A stretch of DNA of 64,000 nucleotides from Gordonia crocea (GCF_009932435.1 NZ_BJOU01000011.1:1-64000); one strand, 5' to 3'; counted from the first letter of the stretch, positions 1 through 7,945 are shown. The notes: generated by a model from the letters alone, not told the origin. A program made the numbers and translations.

Positions 1-47
1 GTGTGGTGAGACCCCGCTCACGTCGGGACCATCGGCCTCCGACTGCC

Positions 48-73
48 TTGATAAGGTTTACCTAGGCTAAAAT
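48..73 (+). promoter_or_regulatory. Candidate promoter of a leaderless small gene
   Basis: TTGATA (48-53) and TAAAAT (68-73) resemble -35 and -10 elements, with a short 14-nt spacer. The -10 ends 7 nt before the GTG at 81, so transcription would start at or next to the start codon. No Shine-Dalgarno sequence lies before that GTG. Leaderless genes are common in actinobacteria. The promoter call is an inference. Confidence 0.4.
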
Positions 74-80
74 CCTTGAC

Positions 81-260
81 GTGGGCAGTAAGAAAAGCGC
101 GGCCAAGGTGCGCCACCTCAAGCCGAAGAAGAAGTGCTGCCGCAAAGACGTCCGCTGCCTGCGCTGCCCGGTCGTGGTCCACCGCCTCAACAAGCTCGAC
201 CTCGACTCGATGAATCGCAAAAAGCTCGACAAGGCCATCAAAAAGGCCCGGGTCGCCTGA
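81..260 (+). CDS. Small basic protein with four cysteines (59 aa)
   Basis: The 59-residue product is very rich in Lys and Arg. It has a central cysteine cluster (Cys19, Cys20, Cys26, Cys29, as KKCCR...RCLRCP) that could bind zinc or nucleic acid. It looks like a conserved actinobacterial small hypothetical protein, but I assign no function. The GTG at 81 was chosen because a -10-like TAAAAT lies 7 nt upstream and no ribosome site is present. The 3' end overlaps the convergent Nudix gene by 23 nt. It is too short for many gene callers. Confidence 0.65.
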   Translation: MGSKKSAAKVRHLKPKKKCCRKDVRCLRCPVVVHRLNKLDLDSMNRKKLDKAIKKARVA

Positions 261-660
261 GCAGGTCGACCAACTCGCGAACCCACCCGACGTCGGCGGG
301 GACCATTTCACCGCTGTCCGCCAACCGCACCACCTCGGCGTCGTCGAACCACCCGAGCGCCCGGTGCTCGACCGCCACCGGTTCCCCGGCTACCCACCGC
401 GCGCGGTAGGCGCGCAGTTCGAGGTCATCCCCCACGGGCACCGCGTCGCCGATCCGGTCACCGCCGACCACCTCGATCTCCAGTTCCTCGCGCAGTTCGC
501 GTTCCAGTGCCTGCGCCGGCGACTCGCCCTCCTCGACTTTGCCGCCGGGCAATTCCCACAGCCCGGCCAGGTGCGGCGGATAGGCCCGCTGGGCCAGTAG
601 CACCCGGTTCGCCCCGCCCCACTCCCGGATGACCGCCCCGGCCACGACGATGCGGACCAT
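238..660 (-). CDS. Nudix (MutT-type) hydrolase
   Basis: The 140-residue protein is one Nudix domain. The Nudix box is clear at about residues 38-60: GGKVEEGES followed by REL-REELEIEV, fitting GX5EX7REUXEEXGU. The WELPGGK approach is typical of MutT-like 8-oxo-dGTP/NTP pyrophosphatases that clean the nucleotide pool. Its ATG shares one base with the stop codon of the upstream ABC ATPase (TGATG at 658-662), so it is probably translationally coupled to the importer operon. The exact substrate cannot be read from sequence. Confidence 0.88.
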   Translation of the reverse strand: MVRIVVAGAVIREWGGANRVLLAQRAYPPHLAGLWELPGGKVEEGESPAQALERELREELEIEVVGGDRIGDAVPVGDDLELRAYRARWVAGEPVAVEHRALGWFDDAEVVRLADSGEMVPADVGWVRELVDLLRRPGPF

Positions 661-1739
661 CAGTCGCCCCGCCCGGTCACGATGCCGGTGCGGGCCCCGA
701 CGAGGCGGACGGTTATCCGGTCTCCCGGCCGCGGCGGGGGTGTGTCGTCGTCGGCGAGGGCGCCGAGCTCGGCCACCGGCGTGTTCAGCGCCGAACCGTC
801 GAGGATGACCTGGGTCCGCTCGGGCAACTCGCGCACCCGCAGCACCGGCAGGGCGACCGTGCCGCCGGGTCCAGCACCGACGGGGCGGGCGCGCAGCGAC
901 TCGGCCCGGATGGCGACCGCGCCGACCGGGTCGTCGGCGCCGATCCCGAGTTGTCGGGTCGGCAGATCACCCAACTCGGTGCGCACCACGTCGCCGATCC
1001 GCTCGGCGGCCAACAGGTTTTCCCACCCGAGGAAGTGTGCCGTCCACTCGTCGGGCGGGTACCGCCAGACGCGGGCGGCGAGGTCGGCGGCGACGACGCC
1101 ACCGTCGCGCATGACGATGACGGTGTCGCCCATCGTCGCGGCCTCGTCGTGGTCATGGGTGACGACGATCGTCGGGGTGGCAGTGGCCTCGACGATGCCG
1201 ACGATGTCGTCGGCCAGCTTGCCGCGCAGGTGGGCGTCGAGAGCGGCGAGCGGCTCGTCGAGCAGGAGGAGACGGGGCCGCGGTGCCAATGCGCGGGCCA
1301 GCGCCACCCGTTGCGCCTGGCCACCGGACAGGTCGTCGACGCGGCGGCGGGCCATCCCGGGCAGCCGGACCAGGTCGAGCATTTGCGCGACGCGATCGGC
1401 GATCTGCTCGCGCGGCCACCTTCGGGCGCGCAGTCCATAGGCGATGTTCGCCGCCACCGAGCGGCCCGGGAACAACTGGGCGTCCTGGAACACCATGCCG
1501 AAGTCCCGCCGATGCGGCGGGACCGCCGCCAGGTCCTGCCCGTCGAAGGCGATGGTGCCCGACGCCAGCGGGACCAGACCGGCCACCGCGCGCAACAACG
1601 TCGACTTGCCACATCCCGACGGCCCGAGGATCGCCGTCACCGGACCCGCCGGCGGCGCCGTCGCGAGGGTCAGCGACACGTCGCGCACCACCCGCGCGTC
1701 GCCGTAGTCGACCGCGACCGAATCCACCACGAGCGTCAT
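660..1739 (-). CDS. ABC importer ATPase, thiamine/iron type (ThiQ-like)
   Basis: The 359-residue ATP-binding subunit has Walker A GPSGCGKST at about 39-47, the Q-loop (MVFQDAQLF), signature LSGGQ, Walker B LLLLDEP and the switch histidine (VVTHDHDEA). A C-terminal TOBE-like extension follows. The ATG at 1739 overlaps the permease stop by 4 nt. The reading frame stays open upstream into the permease region, but only this part is a real protein. Together with the fused permease and a TbpA-like binding lipoprotein it forms one importer, most likely for thiamine or a derivative. An iron-type substrate is the alternative. Confidence 0.88.
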   Translation of the reverse strand: MTLVVDSVAVDYGDARVVRDVSLTLATAPPAGPVTAILGPSGCGKSTLLRAVAGLVPLASGTIAFDGQDLAAVPPHRRDFGMVFQDAQLFPGRSVAANIAYGLRARRWPREQIADRVAQMLDLVRLPGMARRRVDDLSGGQAQRVALARALAPRPRLLLLDEPLAALDAHLRGKLADDIVGIVEATATPTIVVTHDHDEAATMGDTVIVMRDGGVVAADLAARVWRYPPDEWTAHFLGWENLLAAERIGDVVRTELGDLPTRQLGIGADDPVGAVAIRAESLRARPVGAGPGGTVALPVLRVRELPERTQVILDGSALNTPVAELGALADDDTPPPRPGDRITVRLVGARTGIVTGRGD

Positions 1740-3418
1740 AGCAGTGCACCCGCGTTCGGCCGGACGGCCTCGACGATCCCGACCGCGACCGCTGTGACGA
1801 CGACCAGCACCATCGAGCAGGCCATCGCCGCGGCGAGGTTCGCCTCGCCGGGGCGGTTCAAGGCGGTGCCGATCATCACCGGGAGGGTGGTGGTGTCGAC
1901 CCGGGCCAGGAAGCTGGTCGCGCCGAACTCGCCCAGACTCAAGATGAAGGCGAAACCCGCGGCAACCGCGAACGACCGTCTCACCAGGGGCAGTTCCACC
2001 GTGCTGAAGACCCGCAGCGGCCGGGCGCCCAGGGTCGCCGCCGCCGTGGTCAGGCCGGCCGGGACCTGTTCCAGGGCCGGCACCGCGATCCGGATCACCA
2101 GCGGCACGGCGACCAGTGCCTGGACCGCGGCGATCACCCACCACGAGTTGGCCAGCGCGCTCGGCCACCCGGCGAACACCAGCGTGTAGCCGAATCCGAG
2201 GGTGACCGCGCTGACGCCCAGCGGGATCGTCGCGATCAGTTCGCCGACTTCGCGCAGCGGGCCGCGCAGCCGGGCGACCACGATCGCGGCGGCCAGCCCG
2301 AACACCACGGCCAGGACCGCGGCGACCACCGCGGTGCGCAGTGACATCGCTGCCGACGCGAGCGGCGTCATGCCGTTGACCTCGGCACCCAGCGCGCGGT
2401 ACCCGGCCAGGGTCCAACTCCCCGGCCCCGCCGGGCGCACCGACCAGAGGGCCAAGACGACAAGGGGCACCACCAACCACAGTGCCGCCCACAGCGCGGT
2501 GAGCACCCCGGCGATCCGGGTCCACCCGCGGACCGGGATCGGCGACTGCTCGATGGCCCGGTTCCCCGGCACCCGGCGAGAGAGCAGTCGCACGACGGCC
2601 AGAGTCGCCACCACCACGCCGATCTGCAGCACCGACAGCGCCGCCGCCTCCGGCAGGTGGAAGGATCCGACGCCCTCCGTGTAGATGGCGGTCTCGACCG
2701 TGTGCAGCTGCCCGTTGCCGAGCACCATGATCACCCCGTAACTCGTCGTGCAGAACAAGAAGACCAGGGCCGCCGCCGCCGCGATCGCGGGCAGCAGCCG
2801 GGGCAGGGTCACCGTCGTGAACGCCCGCACCGGTCCGGCACCGCTGACCTGGGCGGCCTGTTCGAGCCGCGGGTCCAGTCCGGACCAGGCCGCCGCGACC
2901 ACGCGCACGACGACGGCCACGTTCAGGAAGACGTGGGCGCACAGCACCGGGACGAGGCTGGGACCGGCCTCGTCGAGCGCCCCGCCGAGCGCGGCCGGCA
3001 GGAAGGACAACGGTCCGGTGAACACCGCCCGAAAGGCCATCCCCACCACGACGCTCGGCAAGACGAAGGGCAGCGTGACCACCACCAGGAACAAGCGCGA
3101 GCCGGGAAACCGGACCCGGGCCACGAGCCAGGTGATCGGCGCCGCGACGATCAGCGTCAGGACCGTCGAGGCCGCCGCCTGGGCGAGGGTGAATACCAGC
3201 AGCGGGCCCGCCCCCGACCGTCGCCACAGGGTGAGGATCCCCGCACCGTCCCCCGTTCCCGCGGCGCGGTCGAACAGGGCGACCAGGGGCCAGCCGAAAA
3301 AGATCACGAGGAAGACGAGCGGAATCGCGCCCAGTAGTGCCAATCCGAGGCCGGCGGTGGTGATCCTCGGGCGCCCCACACCGGTGACCAGCCCGATTCC
3401 CGGGCGACTGCGGGTCAC
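1736..3418 (-). CDS. ABC importer permease, two fused TM domains (ThiP-like)
   Basis: The 560-residue membrane protein carries two copies of the binding-protein-dependent permease domain, like ThiP and FbpB. Each copy has about six membrane segments and an EAA-type loop (LEQAAQVSGAGP; LEQVPAGLTTAAATLGARP). The GTG at 3418 was chosen because it overlaps the binding-protein stop in a GTGA (3415-3418). A longer frame reaching 3499 would run far into the upstream gene. The 3' end overlaps the ATPase start by 4 nt. It forms the channel of the importer. Confidence 0.88.
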   Translation of the reverse strand: MTRSRPGIGLVTGVGRPRITTAGLGLALLGAIPLVFLVIFFGWPLVALFDRAAGTGDGAGILTLWRRSGAGPLLVFTLAQAAASTVLTLIVAAPITWLVARVRFPGSRLFLVVVTLPFVLPSVVVGMAFRAVFTGPLSFLPAALGGALDEAGPSLVPVLCAHVFLNVAVVVRVVAAAWSGLDPRLEQAAQVSGAGPVRAFTTVTLPRLLPAIAAAAALVFLFCTTSYGVIMVLGNGQLHTVETAIYTEGVGSFHLPEAAALSVLQIGVVVATLAVVRLLSRRVPGNRAIEQSPIPVRGWTRIAGVLTALWAALWLVVPLVVLALWSVRPAGPGSWTLAGYRALGAEVNGMTPLASAAMSLRTAVVAAVLAVVFGLAAAIVVARLRGPLREVGELIATIPLGVSAVTLGFGYTLVFAGWPSALANSWWVIAAVQALVAVPLVIRIAVPALEQVPAGLTTAAATLGARPLRVFSTVELPLVRRSFAVAAGFAFILSLGEFGATSFLARVDTTTLPVMIGTALNRPGEANLAAAMACSMVLVVVTAVAVGIVEAVRPNAGALL

Positions 3419-4458
3419 CGTCCCACTGCGTCGCGCCACTCTTGCAGCCACTTCTCCCGGTTCTTGGCGATGTAGCCCGGCGGCATGTTGACCGTCCACT
3501 CCGGCATCGGCGCGCGGGTCGACCAGCCGTCGGGAAGCGGGGTGTCACGCGTCACCGGGTAGACGAACATCGACGCCGGCAGTGCCTTCTGGACACTCGG
3601 ACCGAGGAGGAAGTCGATCACTTTGCGCGCCCCGTCCACGTTGGCCGCCCCCTTGAGGATGCCCGCGTACTCGACCTGCCGGAAGCAGGTCTCCAGCAGC
3701 GCCTCGGTGCCCGGCGTCGCCACCGGCGACGAGGCGTAGGACACGACGATCGGCTTGGACCCGCGGCCGGCACCCGCACTGAACAGCTGGTTGTAGGCGA
3801 TCTCCCAGCCCGAGACGATGGTGGCACCGTTGGCGACCACCTTGCGCCAGTAGTCCTCCCACCCCCGCCGCTTCTGGCCGATCGTCGTCAATAGGAAGGA
3901 GATACCGGGCGAGGAGGTGCGCGGGTCGAGCAGTGCGGCCTGGTTGCGGTAGGCGGGCTTCGTCAGGTCGTCGAGGGATTGCGGCGGCTGGGCATCCCGG
4001 CGCTCGTACCATGACGAGTCGATGTTGAGGCAGACATCGCCGCGGCTGACCGCAGTCAGCAGGTCGGGCGCGGATTTCAGCGCATACTCGGATGCGCCGT
4101 TGGCCGCAGCCGGCGACACGTACGGCATGAGGGCCCCGGCTTCGATGGGGCGGGCGGCGAAGGTGTTGTCGATGCCGTAGACCAGGTCGCCCTTGGGTGA
4201 CCCCGGGGTCAGCGAGATCTGCGACGCGATCTTCCCCGAGTCGCCGGACTTGGCGATCTTGAGGGTGATGCCGGTGGCGGCGTGGAACTCGTCGATGACC
4301 GACGAGGGCAGGTCGAAGGAGTCGTAGACGAGCATCGTGACGCTGCCGCGGTCGTCGGATCCGCCGCAGCCGACCACGCCGACGGCCACCGCCGCGGCCA
4401 GGAAAGCACTACCGATCCGACGGGTCGACGACGCCGCCGCGAAGTGTCCGATTCGCAT
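3415..4458 (-). CDS. Substrate-binding lipoprotein, thiamine type (TbpA/ThiB-like)
   Basis: The 347-residue protein starts with a lipoprotein signal (AVGVVGCGGSDD, lipid-modified Cys about residue 31). The mature part has family features: a beta-strand LVYDSFDLP near the N terminus, GDLVYGIDNTF, and a long C-terminal helix region. These resemble E. coli TbpA (VYTYDSF, GLDNN). The ATG at 4458 was chosen to give a compact signal peptide; an ORF reaching 4578 adds 40 unlikely residues. It is the first gene of the importer-Nudix operon. I saw no TPP riboswitch core in the 227 bp upstream, so substrate assignment rests on protein similarity alone. Confidence 0.82.
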   Translation of the reverse strand: MRIGHFAAASSTRRIGSAFLAAAVAVGVVGCGGSDDRGSVTMLVYDSFDLPSSVIDEFHAATGITLKIAKSGDSGKIASQISLTPGSPKGDLVYGIDNTFAARPIEAGALMPYVSPAAANGASEYALKSAPDLLTAVSRGDVCLNIDSSWYERRDAQPPQSLDDLTKPAYRNQAALLDPRTSSPGISFLLTTIGQKRRGWEDYWRKVVANGATIVSGWEIAYNQLFSAGAGRGSKPIVVSYASSPVATPGTEALLETCFRQVEYAGILKGAANVDGARKVIDFLLGPSVQKALPASMFVYPVTRDTPLPDGWSTRAPMPEWTVNMPPGYIAKNREKWLQEWRDAVGR

Positions 4459-4685
4459 GGCTCGATCTAACCACCAGGCGTCGGCGCCGACCCCTGCGAT
4501 GGGCCCGACCAATGCCCGAGACGGTGAACGAGCCGGAAACCAGACAGTAACAATTGAATCACCAGCCACAATAGCCACATGCTCCAGGGGTTATGGTGCT
4601 GGCTGCGGACGCGTTCGACCCATGGTGGTCGCGGCACATAGACTGACGCGCGATCCCGCTTCGCCGACGATAAGGACCTAACCCC

Positions 4686-5576
4686 GTGCGACCGACCCTC
4701 CCGCGCCTTGCGGCCACCGTCGCCATCTCCGCGGGCCTGCTGGCCCCCGCCGCCCCCGCGTTGGCCGCACCGGCCGCGCCCGTCGCGTCGCCGGACGGCT
4801 TGACCTCCGCACTGGCCGCGGTCCCCACCAAGGTCGACCGACAGGTGCTCGATTCCCTCGGCGCCTTCGCGCCGGCCATCATCGGCTCGATGGCCACCCC
4901 CGGCCCGGACGGCAAGGTCAACCCGGCGCTGTTCGCCGACGCCAACACCCTCGGGTCCAACCCCAACCTCCCGCCGCAGGTGCGCGAGGTGTGGCGCGAG
5001 ATCATCGACTTCCTCGGCGAGCCGGGCAAGCGCAGCGTCGCCGCATACCACCGGACGAACCGGCTGCCGGTCGCCAAGAAGAAGGCCAAGCCCGGCGATC
5101 CGGAGATCCCGCGCGGCCCGGGCGCGCCGCGCATCCAGGAGTTCCTCTACCCGACGATCGGCATCGGCTGCATGCCCGAGTCGGCGACCGGTTCGCTGGG
5201 CTCGCTCGGCGGCGGCAACTCGCTGGGGCGCGCCCTGGTCACCGCCGGCCCCCAGAAGGCCCCCGCCCCCGGCCCGAAGCGCGGGCAGGTCGGCTACGTC
5301 TACACCAGCCTCGGCACCGGCCCCGCGGTGAACAACCGCGCCCGGCCCCTGATCGCCCAGTGGCTCAACCTCGACACCGGCCGCACCGGCATCATCAACC
5401 TGCGGCGCAACCCGAAGATCAACGCCACCGACGGCCCCGGCACCTTCACCGCCATCGCGAGCACCGGCCGCGGCCGCGTGCTGACCGTGATCTCCGGCGA
5501 CGTCACGGTGAAGACGAAGTCCAAACGCGTGGTGTCCTGCGGGATCGTTCCGGTCATCGGTATCGCCTACGTCTGA
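4686..5576 (+). CDS. Secreted protein, uncharacterised family (paralogue of 5827-6738)
   Basis: The 296-residue protein has a clear signal peptide (basic start, hydrophobic stretch, ALAAP cleavage about residue 28). An AAGGA ribosome site lies 8 nt before the GTG. The C-terminal ~100 residues align with the next gene's product: GYVYTSLG/AFAFIPAD, QWLNLDTGRTGIINL/AWFNTATMRGGVNEL and RVLTVISG/TILAAVYG, with one Cys before and one near the end of the block. The shared block suggests a small disulfide-bonded extracellular domain. No function is assigned. Confidence 0.8.
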   Translation: MRPTLPRLAATVAISAGLLAPAAPALAAPAAPVASPDGLTSALAAVPTKVDRQVLDSLGAFAPAIIGSMATPGPDGKVNPALFADANTLGSNPNLPPQVREVWREIIDFLGEPGKRSVAAYHRTNRLPVAKKKAKPGDPEIPRGPGAPRIQEFLYPTIGIGCMPESATGSLGSLGGGNSLGRALVTAGPQKAPAPGPKRGQVGYVYTSLGTGPAVNNRARPLIAQWLNLDTGRTGIINLRRNPKINATDGPGTFTAIASTGRGRVLTVISGDVTVKTKSKRVVSCGIVPVIGIAYV

Positions 5577-5592
5577 CGCAACCCTGCCGACG

Positions 5593-5676
5593 GGGCCCAC
5601 TCGACGAGAATCAGGGCCCAGTCGGCGGATTTGAGGGCCCAGTCGGCGGATTTGAGGGCCCAGTCGGCGGAGAGTC
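5593..5676 (+). repeat. Four-copy 21-bp tandem repeat
   Basis: Between the two paralogous secreted genes lie four tandem units of 21 bp that start with GGGCCC. Two inner copies (5614-5634 and 5635-5655) are identical. The first (5593-5613) is degenerate and the last (5656-5676) diverges at its end. In one + frame the unit reads as the heptapeptide GPVGGFE, but no start codon or ribosome site makes it a convincing gene. It could be a slippage-prone spacer, a protein-binding array or a structured RNA end. Function unknown. Confidence 0.8.
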
Positions 5677-5730
5677 GCTGTCTACGGCCGATTGCGGCCC
5701 GATCACAGGTCGGACTCGTCGATTGCACGT

Positions 5731-5793
5731 CTAGTCACATGCGTGTTGTTCTGTATCTAGAACCTCACTAGTAACAGCAATCCCACTAGTAAC
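5731..5793 (+). promoter_or_regulatory. Three CTAGTNAC boxes upstream of a secreted-protein gene
   Basis: The 8-mer CTAGT(A/C)AC occurs at 5731-5738, 5768-5775 and 5786-5793. The last two are part of a longer match, CACTAGTAACA, and are 18 bp apart. The same motif occurs twice before the amidase gene at 55 kb. CTAG is usually rare in such DNA. Direct repeats of GTAAC/GTCAC resemble sites described for the response regulator MtrA. That identity is an inference. Confidence 0.45.
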
Positions 5794-5826
5794 ACGCCCT
5801 ACTGTTCCCACGTTGGAGTGACAACG

Positions 5827-6738
5827 ATGCTCGGCAAACTCTCCCGCCCCGCGCTCAGCGCGACCCTCAGCCTGGCCTCTGCGGCCGCGGTGGCCCTTGC
5901 CGGCCCGCTGGCCACCGCCGCGCCGGCCCCGGCGCGCCCGGCACCGGTTCGACCGGCACCGAAAGCCCCCAGCCCCGCCCCCGGCGCCCACACCCTTCCG
6001 GTGACCGTCCCGTTCGACGATGAACTGGCCGCCGCACTCAAGTTCGCCAAGCAGGCGGGCGGCGACAAGGTCCTCGTCGAAGTCCTCCAGGCGATCATGG
6101 GTGCCGCCGGACAGATCTCACCGCTCACCGCCGCGGCCCCGGGGGCGCAACAGGCCGCCCTGCCGGGCGTGAAGCAGGTCGACGCGATCAGCGACCCGAT
6201 GAGCCTGCTCCGCCAGGCCGGGGTTCAACCGCTGTCCCCGTCGATCGCACCGTTTTGCGCCGCGCCGACCGCCGACAACCCGCTCGGCCTGGTCAACGCC
6301 GGCGCCGCCGGGATCCCCGACCCCTGGCCGCTGCGCACCGCCAACCCCCTGAGCCTGCTGCCCTTCCCCCTCCCCGGGATCACGGTGCCGGACCCCAACC
6401 TGGTCAAGGACAAGCAGACGGCCTTCGCCTTCATCCCGGCCGATGCGACCGTCCCCGGCGCCGGCCACAGCAACGCCCACGCCAACTCCCACGACAAGCG
6501 CGGCACGATGCGCGTCGCATGGTTCAACACCGCGACCATGCGCGGCGGCGTCAACGAGCTCACTTCCCTCTCGGACACCAACCCGATGTTGAAGGCACTG
6601 CCCGGATTGTCGGGTGTGCGCCTGGTTCCCGTCGACACCGGCAAGGGCACTATCCTGGCAGCCGTGTATGGCACAGCTGGAGCCAGCGGCAACCGGGAAT
6701 GTTTCTTCCTGCCGGCCGTCGGGGTGATCAATTCCTAG
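5827..6738 (+). CDS. Secreted protein with Ala/Pro-rich linker, uncharacterised
   Basis: The 303-residue product has a signal peptide ending near LATAAPA, a Pro/Ala-rich linker (about residues 32-52), then a globular part. Its C terminus is homologous to the product at 4686-5576. ATG 5827 is preferred over GTG 5818 because GGAG (5815-5818) is a ribosome site with normal spacing for the ATG and overlaps the GTG. The linker style matches the amidase at 54 kb, which also shares CTAGTNAC boxes upstream. It is probably a cell-envelope or extracellular protein of unknown role. Confidence 0.78.
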   Translation: MLGKLSRPALSATLSLASAAAVALAGPLATAAPAPARPAPVRPAPKAPSPAPGAHTLPVTVPFDDELAAALKFAKQAGGDKVLVEVLQAIMGAAGQISPLTAAAPGAQQAALPGVKQVDAISDPMSLLRQAGVQPLSPSIAPFCAAPTADNPLGLVNAGAAGIPDPWPLRTANPLSLLPFPLPGITVPDPNLVKDKQTAFAFIPADATVPGAGHSNAHANSHDKRGTMRVAWFNTATMRGGVNELTSLSDTNPMLKALPGLSGVRLVPVDTGKGTILAAVYGTAGASGNRECFFLPAVGVINS

Positions 6739-6778
6739 CCGGGTCGCTTGGGGCGCCGCCACCGCGCTCACCGGCGCG

Positions 6779-7408
6779 GTGGCGACGATCGCCGGCGCAC
6801 GCTCCCACCGTCGGCTGGCCGGGGCGACCAAACCCCTCCCGATGGCCATCCTGGCCGTGCGGACTGCGACCCAGCCCGACATCTCCCCCGTCGACCGCGC
6901 CTTGACGCTCGGCGCCATCGGTTTCTCGATGGCCGGTGACTACTGGATGTTCCGCGAGGAGTTCGAACCGCTCGAATCCCCCGCCAAGAACCGGTACCTG
7001 GCCAAGGGTGGGGCCTTCTTCGCCGGAGCCCAGGTCTGCTACCAGGCCGTCTTCGCCCGCCGCGGTGCGCGTTACAGCTGGCGCGGATTCGCCCCGCGCA
7101 TGGCCTTGATGGGCGAGCCGGCCGCGGTCGTCGCGGCGAAGGCGCCCTCGGTCCTGCCCGTTCTCGGCCCCTACGGCGCCCTGCTGGCCGGGATGTCGAC
7201 GCTGGCCGGGCAGTCCGGGCGCCAGGCCGCCGCGGGTGGGTTGTTGTTCCAGGCGTCGGACGCGGTGATCATGAACCGCCGCCACCTGGCCTCCTCGCCG
7301 ACGCTGCGCAGTGCGCTCGAGGCGTGGGTGTTGGGCAGCTACTTCGGCGCCCAGTACCTGCTCGTCGACTCGCTGCTCACCGCACCGCGGTCCACCCCGC
7401 AGGCCTGA
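6779..7408 (+). CDS. YhhN-like membrane protein (lysoplasmalogenase superfamily)
   Basis: The product is hydrophobic with about seven or eight membrane helices and the YhhN/TMEM86 layout, including GFSMAGDYWMF and a late FQASDAVIM segment, where the acidic residues of the family sit. TMEM86B hydrolyses lysoplasmalogen; bacterial function is less clear. The GTG at 6779 is the first standard start, but it removes part of the first membrane helix, which is encoded upstream from 6740. The only upstream option is an ATT at 6731 preceded by GGGGTG. It overlaps or abuts the stop of the preceding secreted-protein gene. Confidence 0.72.
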   Translation: MATIAGARSHRRLAGATKPLPMAILAVRTATQPDISPVDRALTLGAIGFSMAGDYWMFREEFEPLESPAKNRYLAKGGAFFAGAQVCYQAVFARRGARYSWRGFAPRMALMGEPAAVVAAKAPSVLPVLGPYGALLAGMSTLAGQSGRQAAAGGLLFQASDAVIMNRRHLASSPTLRSALEAWVLGSYFGAQYLLVDSLLTAPRSTPQA

Positions 7409-7423
7409 ACCGGGACGAGCGGG

Positions 7424-7939
7424 TCAGACCGACTGCGCCGACCCCCGGCACACCGACACCTGCGGGTTTACACCGGGCACGATGAACATCACCTCGACCG
7501 ACTGGTGGATCTCGAACTTCACCCGGCCCTTGCCCGGGTGCAGCACCGCCTGCCAGGTGTTCTGCGGGGCCCGCGAGCGGACCTTCACCACGCCTCGGCG
7601 ACCGTTGTCGACATTGCGCCAATGCACCTGGACCCACATCGTGTACTCGGTGATCGGCGTCATCGTGATCTGCATCCGGTGGGTACTCGCGATCAACGCG
7701 ATGGCCGGCGCCGGTAAGCCGTCGGAGGGATGGTCGATGTTGTTCCACACGTCGACCCAGGTACGCAGGTCCGGACCGGGCCACGGATCGCGCACCGGGC
7801 ATTGGATCGTCTTGACCAGCTTTTTGGTTCCCGCATAGGGGTCGTCACCGGGTGCCGCATGCACGGGTGCGGCCATCGCGCCACCCGCGATCAACCCCGC
7901 CCCCAGCAGGCGCAGTGCCGTCTTCACTCCGCGTCGCAT
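7424..7939 (-). CDS. Small secreted protein, function unknown
   Basis: The 171-residue protein begins with a signal peptide (RR start, GAGLIAGGAMAAPVHAAPG). The mature region has about 145 residues, with TWVDVWNN and WVQVHWRNVDNGRRG stretches suggesting a beta-rich fold. Two Cys (in TIQCPV and SVCRG) near the ends of the mature chain could form a disulfide. I do not recognise a named family. The ATG at 7939 lies 6 nt downstream of a -10-like TAGGGT and lacks a ribosome site, so its mRNA may be leaderless. It is divergent from the HhH-GPD gene. Confidence 0.72.
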   Translation of the reverse strand: MRRGVKTALRLLGAGLIAGGAMAAPVHAAPGDDPYAGTKKLVKTIQCPVRDPWPGPDLRTWVDVWNNIDHPSDGLPAPAIALIASTHRMQITMTPITEYTMWVQVHWRNVDNGRRGVVKVRSRAPQNTWQAVLHPGKGRVKFEIHQSVEVMFIVPGVNPQVSVCRGSAQSV

Positions 7940-7945
7940 GGGCTC

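Noticed and set aside
1740..3548. Apparent fusion of extra N-terminal sequence to the ABC ATPase (962-codon frame)
   Set aside because: The upstream part is an Arg/Gly-rich out-of-frame reading of the permease. The ATPase proper starts at 1739 with an overlap typical of operons.
4459..4685. Possible TPP riboswitch upstream of the thiamine-type importer
   Set aside because: I looked for the conserved core pieces on the - strand and found none.
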